Of a stretch of DNA of 64,000 nt, positions 9,710-19,361 are shown one piece after another. The translations under genes were made by a program, and so were the position numbers. Numbering within the stretch: position 1 is the first letter of the stretch; every line of letters starts with the position of its first letter. Source of the DNA: Mycoplasmopsis cynos (GTDB lineage Bacteria; Bacillota_I; Bacilli_A; Mycoplasmatales; Metamycoplasmataceae). The stretch covers positions 868,001 through 932,000 of the forward strand of contig NZ_LR214986.1 of NCBI RefSeq assembly GCF_900660545.1. Direction: 5' to 3'. The notes under the pieces are model-generated. The model searched no databases. It saw only the letters and a program-made list of their open reading frames with translations, and was not told where the DNA came from.

Positions 9710-9722
9710 AGTATTTTATTGA

Positions 9723-11024
9723 TTATGATTTTTTCATTTCTTTTTGGGCATTTGCATACTCTGTTTTTAATTTATTAATATTTTCTTCTAATCACTTCAT
9801 ATCTTTTTTATGAGTGAATCTATTACTTTTAGCATTTTTATGATTTGACGCTTTCCCATCAGGTAATACTTCGACTTTTTTATTTAAATAATTTTCTTTC
9901 ATATTTTCATCTAAATTATTCAATGCAAATATTTTAGTTTTATAAGCATTTTGTCTTATTGTTTCATAAATATTTCAAATTAAAACAGCTTCTGAATGAT
10001 CTAATATATATTCATCAGTTTTATCTTTTATATCTTCATCATAAAAATTAAGTAATCTTCCGTTTAAACCTGGTTGATTTTTATAATCACCTCAAAATTT
10101 ATCATTAATAATCTCTTTGTATTTATTGAACTTTGCTTTATATTTTTCTGTCACAACATTCATAACATCTTCAGCTGTTTCGAGGGTATTTAATTTTGAT
10201 TTAAAATAAACTTGAGCTAGCTTTTGGTAAGCATCCTTATTTTTGTTAGGATCAATATTTTTTGGTTTTGATTTTTGATTAAGCTTACTGAAATCAAATA
10301 ATTCATTAATTTCTTTATTTTTTGATTCTAACGCTTTTGCTAAGTCATCAGTTTTTCTATATTCTACTAAATATGTTTCAAGATTTAAATTTTCATTCCT
10401 TTGTTTTAATTTATCTTTTGTTGGTTTTGATAATGCAACATCAGGGTATGGTAATGAATCAATTTTAGAATTTAATTCCATTTTAGCTAATGGTATTAAT
10501 TCAACATAAATTGTCTTTAGAGCCATATAATTTTGAGCTGTTTCTAATTGAGATGTTAATTCGGCTTTTTTAGCATCATCTTTTAATGTTTCAGCAGAAT
10601 TTTTAATTACTTCATTATATTTATTGAATTCATTAATAGCATCAGTTTTTACTGCCTCTAAATCTTCTTTTGTGGTATTTTCTTTTTCGGCTTTTGTTTT
10701 TAATTCATCATATTTAGAATGACCCTTTAATTTTTCAACAACTGTAGAAACTTCTTTTTTAAGAGCTGTTAAATCACTATGTTCTTTATCTTTATCTGTA
10801 TCATTTTTGTCAGGAGTTTCTGGGTCTGTTTTTCCTTCTTTTGGAGTCTCAGGTTTTTCTTGTTCTGGTGTAGTTGAATTTCCTTGATTATTGCTTTGAT
10901 CTATTGCTTCTGTGCTAGAATCTTTTGGACTAGGTTTTTTAGCACAAGCAACCACACTAGCACCAATTAATGTTGAAATTGATAATAATCCAAGACCACT
11001 AAAAATTTTCTTGTATTTATTCAT
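9723..11024 (-). CDS. Paralogous variable lipoprotein C
   Basis: A 433-residue lipoprotein, the longest of the five. The first ~60 residues match the paralogues (signal, Cys27, NNQGNSTTPEQ stalk). Residues ~95-181 are a helical module (LKGHSKYDELKTK ... LETAQNYMALKTIYVEL) also seen in the hexosaminidase and in the lipoprotein at 19362. A KIDSLPYPDVALSKPTKDKL unit follows, then the family motif EAVLIWNIYETIRQNAYKTK. Three in-frame TGA Trp codons occur after residue 310. Its -10 box is changed from TATAAT to TTTAAT, so it may be expressed poorly. Confidence 0.88.
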
Positions 11025-11117
11025 TATTCTCCTTAGTACTTAAAATTGTTAAAAATACTTAATATAGATTTAATAATTAGTTATGTATGTAGTACAAAAA
11101 AATTTTAGTGGTCAATC

Positions 11118-11179
11118 ATTAAAAAACTTATAAATTTATCATCGCAAAACGAACAAGTTCCTTTTTTTTTTTTTTTTTT
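11118..11179 (-). promoter_or_regulatory. Homopolymer-linked promoter of lipoprotein C, altered -10
   Basis: Sense strand: A18 (11162-11179), GGAACTTGTTC, -35 TTGCGA (11142-11147), 18-nt spacer, and TTTAAT (11118-11123) where the sister promoters have TATAAT. Confidence 0.7.
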
Positions 11180-11318
11180 AGCAAAATGTAGTAAAATGAG
11201 AAAATTTAACTTTAAGATCTATATTTAAGTAAAAAAAAGCAAAGAAACTTACATATTTTTATTATTTAATAATGCATAATTTTAAATGTAAAAAATATTT
11301 TTCTATAATTTTATATAA

Positions 11319-11343
11319 AAAGAGCATCATTAAAATGCTCTTT
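11319..11343 (-). terminator. Rho-independent terminator
   Basis: Perfect 9-bp stem (11319-11327 with 11335-11343), 7-nt loop, T-rich on the minus strand beyond. Follows lipoprotein D. Confidence 0.75.
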
Positions 11344-11381
11344 CAATTATTATCTATGCTTTATTAAGCATTTTTTGAATT

Positions 11382-12560
11382 TTAAGCTCCTTGTGATGAA
11401 TGAGGTTTTTTATCTTCATCTTGAGCATTTTTTAAAATTGAATTTAACTTTTTAAGATTTTCAATTAATCATTCAATATTCTTACCATGATTTTGCGATT
11501 GATTATTTTTTATTTCATCTGCTTGTTTTTTAAACTTATCTTTATTTTCTTTTGATAATTTACTTAATGAATCAATTTTAGGTATAAAACCAGAACGTCT
11601 AGCGGTTTCATAAATATTAAAAATTAATAAACTTTCAGTTCTACCCTCTCCTATTGAATTATCAGTTTGTAGAAATCCTTTTTTAAAATTTGTAATTTGT
11701 GAATTATTAAGTAGGCTGCTTAAAGATGATAATACATCATTATATTTCTTAATTTTCGCTTCTCAATCTGATGGTAAAACACTCGAAATTTCATTAACTG
11801 TTGATTTATCATTTAATTTTTCTTTAAATTTATCCTTAGCTGATTTTTCTTTGTTTTTGTCTAATTTAATATCTTTTTCTGGGTATGGTAGCTTATTGAT
11901 ATTTGAAATAACTTCATCAAGTTTTAGTTTAATTTGATCAAGTTGTTTATCAAATTCATTTAATTTTTCAATCTTTTTATCATTATCTACGTTATCATCT
12001 CCTTGAACTTTGATTGATTCAAGCATTTTTCTTAACTTTTCTTTTGCCGGCGCTTTTTCTGCTGGGTATGGAAGTTTTTCAATTTTCATTAATAATTCCA
12101 TTGATTTTGTTTCAACTGTAACTTTTGGTTCAGGCAGTTGTGGTGTAGGAGCTGGTTTATCTTCTTGTTTTGAATCATTTTTACCTGCTTCGCCTTTATT
12201 TTGATCTTGTGTATTATTTTTTGAGTCATTGCTTTGACCAGTATTACCATTTTGTTCTGGAGTTTCTTTAGGCATTTCTGGAGTAGGTGTGCTAGGCGCA
12301 TCTGGTGCAGGAGCACCTTCTTTTGGAGTCTCAGGTTTTTCTTGATTATTATGATCTGTCCCTGGTGCAGGATTTTGTGGCATTTCAGGTTTTCCTTGTT
12401 CTGGTGTAGTTGAATTCCCTTCATTATTGTTTTGATCTATTGCTTCTGTGCTAGAATCTTTTGGACTAGGTTTTTTAGCACAAGCAACCACACCAGCACC
12501 AATTAATGTTGAAATTGATAATAATCCAAGACCACTAAAAATTTTCTTGTATTTATTCAT
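11382..12560 (-). CDS. Paralogous variable lipoprotein D
   Basis: A 392-residue lipoprotein. Signal peptide and Cys27 as in its paralogues. The ~130-residue stalk shares near-identical blocks with B and E (GKPEMPQNPAPGTDHNN, TPEMPKETPEQNGNTGQSND), which looks like block exchange within the family. Then come KLPYPAEKAPAKEKL and NKLPYPEKDIKLDKNKE units, the motif ESLLIFNIYETARRSGFIPK (Phe instead of the usual Trp) and a C-terminal INxLKK-like helix. Two TGA Trp codons are read. No catalytic motif. Preceded by the longest tract of the set. Confidence 0.88.
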
Positions 12561-12654
12561 TATTCTCCTTAATACTTAAAAATTGTTAAAAATACTTAAT
12601 ATAGATTTAATAATTAGTTGTGTATGTAGTACGAGAAAATTTTAGTGATCAATC

Positions 12655-12718
12655 ATTATAAAACTTATCAATTTATCATCGCAAAATGAACAAGTTCCTT
12701 TTTTTTTTTTTTTTTTTT
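12655..12718 (-). promoter_or_regulatory. Homopolymer-linked promoter of lipoprotein D
   Basis: Sense strand: A20 (12699-12718), GGAACTTGTTC, -35 TTGCGA (12679-12684), 18-nt spacer, -10 TATAAT (12655-12660). Confidence 0.75.
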
Positions 12719-12857
12719 AGCAAAATGTAATAAAATATGAAAATTTAACTTTAAGATCTATGTTTAAGGACAAAAGAGATGTGTTATTTTTTAAAAAAGT
12801 GATTTTTTTATCTATTAATATTTAATCATTAATAATAAATTTTCAGCAATAAATAAA

Positions 12858-12879
12858 AGAGAACGCATTAACGCTCTCT
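12858..12879 (-). terminator. Rho-independent terminator
   Basis: 8-bp stem (12858-12865 with 12872-12879), fully paired with one G-U only on the minus strand, followed there by TTTTATTT. Follows lipoprotein E. Confidence 0.7.
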
Positions 12880-12895
12880 ATAAAATTAATTTATT

Positions 12896-13981
12896 TTAAC
12901 CTTTCATTATTGTTTTAGCATTTTCATCTTTGGCACTTTTTAATATAGTTTTTATATTATTGATATTTTCTTTTAATCAATCAACATTTTTACTGTGGTT
13001 GGTTTTTTGATTGTTATTTAATATTTTAACTTTGTCTTTAAATTTCTCTTGAATTTCCTTTTTCAGCTTTTTAAATTCAGGCTCAAAAACTGATCGTCTT
13101 ACAGTTTCATAAACATTTCAAATTAATAAACTTTCAGTAAATTCACCTTCTTTAGAATCATCAGTTTGTTCAAATCTTTTAAGTAAAGAATTAATACGTC
13201 CTTTATCAAGGAAGTTATCTAATAATTTAAACACTTCATTATATTTTTCAATTTTATTAGTTCATCCATTAGGTAAAACTTTTGAAATTTCTTCAGCAGT
13301 AGCCTTATCATTAAGTTTTTCTTTAAATTTAGCTTTGGCAGATGTTTCTTTGCCTTTTGTTAAATTAACATTTGGATATTTTAATGCGTCAATATCTTTT
13401 GTTACTTTTTCAAGTGCTTCCTTGATTTTATTAAGTTTAGTCTCAAAAGTTACTAAACTAGCTAGCTTTTCTTCATTTGTTTTATTAGTTTCTTTTTTAA
13501 TACTTTCTACTTCATCTTTTAATTTTTGTAATGCTGGAGCAGTTTTGCTTGGGTAACCAGGATTTTTTTCAATTTCAGCTAATAATGCATTTGATTTTTG
13601 CTCAACAGTTTCCTTAGGTTGTGGTTGAGGAGTTGGTTTATTTTCTTGTTTTGAATCATTCTTACCTGCTTCGCCTTTATTTTGATCTTGTGTATTATTT
13701 TTTGAGTCATTGCTTTGGCCAGTATTACCATTTTGTTCTGGAGTGTCTTTAGGCATTTCTGGAGTAGGTGTACTAGGCGCATCTGGTGCAGGATTTTGTG
13801 GCATTTCAGGTTTTCCTTGTTCTGGTGTAGTTGAATGTCCTTGATTATTGTTTTGATCTGTTGCTTCTGTGCTAGAATCTTTTGGACTAGGTTTTTTAGC
13901 ACAAGCAACCACACTAGCACCAATTAATGTTGAAATTGATAATAATCCAAGACCACTAAAAATTTTCTTGTATTTATTCAT
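12896..13981 (-). CDS. Paralogous variable lipoprotein E
   Basis: A 361-residue lipoprotein, first to be reached when reading the cluster in its own direction. Signal MNKYKKIFSGLGLLSISTLI, Cys27, stalk blocks shared with B and D, then YP-type units (KNPGYPSKTAPALQKLK, ALKYPNVNLTKGKETSAK) and the motif ESLLIWNVYETVRRSVFEPE. It ends ...NAKTIMKG. Three TGA Trp codons are read after residue 239. As in the others, AAGGAG lies just before the ATG. Surface lipoprotein of unknown function; the regulation is likely the same as for the rest of the cluster. Confidence 0.88.
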
Positions 13982-14075
13982 TATTCTCCTTAATACTTAA
14001 AAATTGTTAAAAATACTTAATATAGATTTAATAATTAGTTGTGTATGTAGTACGAGAAAATTTTAGTGATCAATC

Positions 14076-14136
14076 ATTATAAAACTTATCAATTTATCAT
14101 CGCAAAATGAACAAGTTCCTTTTTTTTTTTTTTTTT
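14076..14136 (-). promoter_or_regulatory. Homopolymer-linked promoter of lipoprotein E
   Basis: Sense strand: A17 (14120-14136), GGAACTTGTTC, -35 TTGCGA (14100-14105), 18-nt spacer, -10 TATAAT (14076-14081). Confidence 0.75.
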
Positions 14137-14270
14137 AGCAAAGTGTAGTAAAATGTAAAAAATTCTATTTCTTGTTCATTATAGACTCCAAAGTAACTAT
14201 TTTTAAAATAATTAATGTCATTATTTTCAATAAATGGAATAATTCATAATAATTATTTTCATTATTAACT

Positions 14271-14291
14271 AAAAAAAAAAAAAAAAAAAAA
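14271..14291. repeat. A21 homopolymer
   Basis: 21 consecutive A on the plus strand, 340 nt before the hexosaminidase start codon. Longest tract in the window. No GGAACTTGT follows. Confidence 0.9.
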
Positions 14292-14423
14292 GATAACATA
14301 AAAATTTAGTCTTGATAAAAACCTAACATTTTTAATTTTTTATTTTTTTAAAATTTAATAGCAAAAAACACAATTATGTAAACAGTATAAATAATTTATA
14401 ATATGGAAATATTTACATATATG

Positions 14424-14440
14424 AAAAAAAAAAAAAAAAA
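14424..14440. repeat. A17 homopolymer
   Basis: 17 A on the plus strand, 191 nt before the hexosaminidase start. It is followed by CGTTCATTT, which shares GTTCATTT with the sequence after the lipoprotein tracts, so it may play the same promoter role. Confidence 0.85.
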
Positions 14441-14631
14441 CGTTCATTTCTATATTGTAGTTATAAACAGTTAATAATTTTTATATATTTTTTTCTTATC
14501 TCTTAAAATGCTGAATTATTTATATCTTATAAAATGAAATCACATTTCAATAATATTCTCATTATCTTTAACTTTGCATAATCTCAATACTAAAATTATC
14601 TATATTCATACATATAGAAAGAAGAGGAGAT

Positions 14632-17600
14632 ATGTCAAAAAAATTTTATGTATTAAACACTTTGATAGGAGCTAGTATTATAGTTCCAATGATCACTATT
14701 TCACAAAGCAATACAATAAAAAATAAAAATGAAATTAAGGATAACAAAAGTAAAAATATTGCCCTTTTTAAAAAAGTTGAATCAAGTTCAGTTAATGATA
14801 CTGTAACAGTTGGACCAGAGAAAGTAGTGGATGGTAAGAAAAATACTTATTGACTATCAGATAGGTTTGAAGATGCTCCGATCGGCGGAAAAACCCAAAG
14901 TGGTCAAAGTAAAGCAAAAGACGGAAAAGGATCTTGATTATTAATTGATCTAGGCGAAAAACAAAAAGTAGGCTCATTTCAAATATTCCTAGATAGAGAT
15001 AATATTTCTGAATATGAAATTTACGCCTCAGATACAAAGGAAAATATTGATAAACAAAAAAATAAAGTATATAGTTGAAAAAAGTCTGATAATGATTTAG
15101 AACAATTAGTATTATTTGGCAACTTCAAACAAGTCAAAGAAAATGTCCAATTTGTTAAATTTAAAGCATTAAAGTGACAAAAACAAGGCAGAACACAGGT
15201 TTTTAAAAATGAATTTGAAAAAAGAAAATTAAAAAATAGTATTTATGTAAATGAATTCGAACTGTACGCTGATGCTATGAATCTTGATAAAAATCCATAT
15301 AAAATATTACAAAAATATGAAAACTGAAATCCTGAATATGACTCAACCAAAAAACAAATAAAATTACCTGATAGGATTGATTTAGAAACTACAAAAATAA
15401 AAGCTGATTATGAACAAATAGTTGATGAAAATGGAAAGGTTACTCAACCACTTACTGACAAAGATGTTGAAATTTTATTAGTGCATACTGATGAAAATGG
15501 GAGAAGATATCCACTTAAACCAAAAAAACCAAAAATCACTATTCCGGGATTACATAAACAACAAGATAACAAAAATCAAAAACCAAAAGTAGCAGTTGAA
15601 ATTGCTGAATGATGATCAGATTCATCTGAAAAACTAAAAATTAAAGATAATTTAAAAGTATTTGTAAAAGGTAATTTAAGTCCTGAAATAAAAAAAATAT
15701 TAGATGAATTTAAAAAAGATTATAAAGCATTATTTAATAAAGAATTAAGTTATCAATCTTTTGATAAAGATGCTGAATTAAAGAATAATGTTATTTTAGA
15801 TTTATCAAATAAAAACATTAATGGTTTTGATAATGAAACATATAAAATGTCTATTGAAGATAATGTAATTATCACAGCAACACACAAGACAGGCGCAAAT
15901 TGAGCAACAAGAACATTTTTACAAATGTTGCTATTAGATAAAGATTTCAGTATTCCAAAAGGAATAATGAAAGATTACCCTAAATACAAAGTTAGAGGTT
16001 TTTCTATTGATGTTGGTCGTAAACCAATTTCAATGCAACTTTTAAAGGATATTGTTAAACAAATGTCTTGGTATAAACTAAATGAGCTTCAAGTACATTT
16101 ATCAGATAATTTAATTCAACTTGATGATTATTCATCGGAAAAAAATACAGAAAAAGATATTGAAAATAGTTTTAATGCATATTCAGGATGAAGGTTAGAA
16201 TCAAGTAAATATAAAGAAATTAATGGTAAAAAACATTACTTACATAATGAAGATTATCACTATACTAAAAAAGAATTTAAAGAATTTATGAATTATGCAC
16301 ATGAATATGGTGTAAATATTGTTCCTGAATTAGACTTCCCAGCGCACGCTCTTTCAATCACTAAAATTTGAAAAAAATTTGCTATTAAACAATTTAATGA
16401 TAAAAGTCAATATGGAAGCCTACATAAACCTTTAACAGATCATATTGATATTAAGAAAGAAGGTGCAAAAAAACTTATTAAAGAAATTTTAGATGATTAT
16501 ACCAAAGATGGTGCAATATTTGATAAAGCTTCAGGCACAACTGTTCATATGGGTGCAGATGAATTTTATGTCGATCATGATGCGTATTATGATTTTGTTA
16601 ATGAAATGTTTAAATATTTTATAGATAAAGGTATTCAAGTTCGCTTATGAGGTAGTTTTTCGGCATTTAGATCAAAAACTAGATTTATAAAACCAGAGTA
16701 TCGAGATAAAGTTCAAATGAGTATTTGAAATATAGGATTTTCACATCCGCAAGATATGTACAATGATGGTTATAACATTATAAATGTAATTGATTCACCA
16801 GGATATATAGTTCCAGATGGAGAAGGACAAAAAGGCCCATACAAAGACTTTTTAGATAACTCTAAGGTATATCAAGAATATGAGGCTAATACTTACTTAT
16901 GATTAAACGGAAAAGTAGAACACAAGGTAGAACTACCATCAGGTTCAGATCAGGTTTTGGGTGGAATGTTTGCTTTATGAGGCGATAAACTCCTAGATAC
17001 AAGAGCAACAGGGTTAAATGAATATGACCTATATGAAAGATTCAAAGATGCTGCTCCTTATTATGCAACTAAATTATGAGGAATTGGTTCAGATGGTTTA
17101 GATTCAGATTTTGAAGATTATAAAAATAATATTGTTAATAAACTAGGACAAGCTCCAGGAATTAATCCTGAACATAAAATTAGTTTAAATAAAAATCAAA
17201 GACAATACTTTAAATATGATTTTAAAGGAAAAACAAAAGAAGAAAAATTATTAGATAAAACTGGTGATTTTGGAATTTTAAATCTATCTAATAATGTTGA
17301 ATTAGTGGATGATGAAGGTATAAATGCACTTAAAATAAATGATAAAACATCAAAAGTTAATTTAAATCTTGGTTTAATCGGTTTTGATAACAAGATCTCA
17401 TTTAAAATCAAAAGATCTAAGCCCAAAACTGATCAAGAAGAAGAAGTGATATTTAGTGCAGATGCTCCATATGGACAAATTGCTATTAAAGCAAAACAAA
17501 AAGGTTCAAAGAATTTTGGATTTAGTCGTGAGTTAATGGATTATACTTTTAATTATGAATTACCTTATGATAAATGAGTAAATATTGAATTAGTAAGTGA

Positions 17601-18588
17601 ATTTGATAAAGATAAAAAGCTCGCTAAAACAAAATTATTTGTTGATGGAAAAGAAACTGGTGGTGAGGCAATCGGAACAAATGGTTCAATGAAATATAAT
17701 TACAATACAAATAAACCAGAAATTCATACATTTAAAAATTCATCATTATTTTTACCTTTAGATTATATTGGAGATGGTAAAAACACATTTAGTCGTTTGA
17801 TAACCGATATTGAACATGTAAGCAAATTTAAAGATGATAAAAATAAAACAAAATATGAAGCACTAGATAAAATTCAACCAAAGTTAACAACAGTAAAAGT
17901 AAATAAAGTTGAAATTAATGATATTAACATCTCAAATATTGATGAAGCAAAATATGACTATCAATCGAAAATACTTCATAAATATAGTGATTTTATTGTA
18001 GTGAACATAACTATTAGTGATAAAACAAATAAAGATATTTTTATATCAAAAAACTTTGCATTAACTTTACACAGTACTGAACTAGCTCAAACAAAACAAA
18101 CAATTGAAGCTATTAAAGGTTCAAGTGAGTATAATGAATTATTAAAATCTTTAAATAAAGAAGAAACAACTATTGAACAATTAAATAGTATAAATCTTAG
18201 GGCGAATGAAATACTTAAGAATCAAAAACAAAAAACTTTTAATCTTTTAAATCAATTAAAAAATGATAATAACTTAAAGCCAGAATTAAAAAATAAATTA
18301 GATCAAGCAAAAAGTTATAATGAACTGTTAGAATTAAATAAAGAAATTTCAAAAGCTCTAGAGCAACAAAATCTAAAGTCAATAGAGAAGCCAAAAGAAC
18401 CTCAAAAACCAAAAACACCAGATAAGCCAATTGACAAACCAAAAACACAAAATAAAAAAACAAAGGAAATTTCAAAAAAATCAATATCTGGTATTATAAT
18501 TGGCATCATTGTCTCTATTATTACTTTATTACTAATAATTAGTGGAATTTACTTTATCAAAACAAAGAAAAACAAAAATAAAAACTAA
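14632..18588 (+). CDS. Surface beta-N-acetylhexosaminidase (GH20), cell-anchored
   Basis: A 1318-residue exported enzyme. Order of parts: Sec signal without lipobox (residues 1-25); a discoidin/F5-8C-like carbohydrate-binding domain (~40-220, [26 protein letters not shown]); a linker (~235-290); a GH20 N-terminal domain (~325-450); the GH20 barrel starting at RGFSIDVGR (~454) with the catalytic pair D643-E644 in HMGADEFY; a LamG-like domain (~910-1060); a helical module (~1150-1243); a Pro/Lys stretch; and a C-terminal membrane anchor (1285-1310). GH20 enzymes release terminal GlcNAc or GalNAc using the substrate N-acetyl group. Here it probably trims host glycans. GAGGAG precedes ATG. Roughly 20 TGA Trp codons are read. 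Two long A tracts lie upstream. Confidence 0.93.
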
Positions 18589-18621
18589 TTTAAACACCTC
18601 CTAATCTAGGAGGTGTTTAAA
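18589..18621 (+). terminator. Rho-independent terminator
   Basis: Perfect 14-bp stem (18589-18602 with 18608-18621), 5-nt loop. The left arm begins at the hexosaminidase stop codon. Confidence 0.85.
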
Positions 18622-18803
18622 TTTATAAAACAAAAATGAGTATAACAATATTGAATTGTTGATACAAAAATCAATGTCTAGACTAAAAAAGATATGTAAA
18701 TTAGAATCTATAATTCAATGAACTTGGTGAATTATAATACTTTTAATCCTATATTATAGACTCAAAAACTTACAAGACTCATAATGCTTCTTCAGTTCCT
18801 ACA

Positions 18804-18832
18804 TAGACAAAATATATTGTAATTGTTATAAT
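18804..18832 (+). promoter_or_regulatory. Promoter
   Basis: TAGACA (18804-18809), 17-nt spacer, TATAAT (18827-18832), 37 nt before the small exported protein at 18870. Confidence 0.65.
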
Positions 18833-18869
18833 TTTAACATCAATAACAAAATATAAATAAGGAAATATT

Positions 18870-19196
18870 ATGAAAAAACGTTCAAAACTCATATTATTTA
18901 ATTCATTTTTATTAGGCGGAATAGTTGCGCCTATCATGATAGTTTCAGCAACAAATAAACCTAATAATATATCTCAAAATATTGAATACTACAATTTATC
19001 ACAGCAAAAAACAGAATGAACTCCAGTTTATGACCCCAAAACACATAAAATTATCATTCCAAAAGCTAAAGGTGATGATAAAGTACGCCTTGAAGCGGAC
19101 TATGAACAAATAGTAGATGAACAAGGAAATGTTTATGAACCTTTAAATGATAAAGAAGTTGAAGTTATGTTAGTTTATGAAAAGAAAGTATCATAA
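18870..19196 (+). CDS. Small exported protein, truncated echo of the hexosaminidase
   Basis: A 108-residue protein with a signal-like N-terminus (MKKRSKLILFNSFLLGGIVA) and then a segment that aligns with the hexosaminidase linker around residues 235-290: WTPVYDPKTHKIIIPKA and [20 protein letters not shown] here, against [17 protein letters not shown] and [20 protein letters not shown] there. Nothing of the catalytic domain remains. It has its own promoter, AAGGAAA ribosome site and terminator, so it may be expressed. It is either a remnant of a second glycosidase gene or a small secreted protein using the same module. Function unknown. Confidence 0.7.
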
Positions 19197-19222
19197 ATTG
19201 AATAAAAACAAATAATGTTTTT

Positions 19223-19276
19223 AACAAAGAATACTTTTATATGTGATGTATATATAGTATTCTTTGTTCTTTTTTT
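19223..19276 (+). terminator. Rho-independent terminator
   Basis: Perfect 13-bp stem (19223-19235 with 19256-19268), 20-nt loop, then a long T run. Confidence 0.8.
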
Positions 19277-19361
19277 ATTTAATCTCATAAACAAAAAAAC
19301 TTATTTTTAAGAAATAAATGCTTTATAATAGATTTACAAACAAGCAGATTAGGAAATATGT

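Noticed and set aside
6623-14136. Insertion sequence or site-specific recombinase behind the lipoprotein cluster
   Set aside because: No transposase or recombinase gene and no terminal inverted repeats were seen in or near the cluster.
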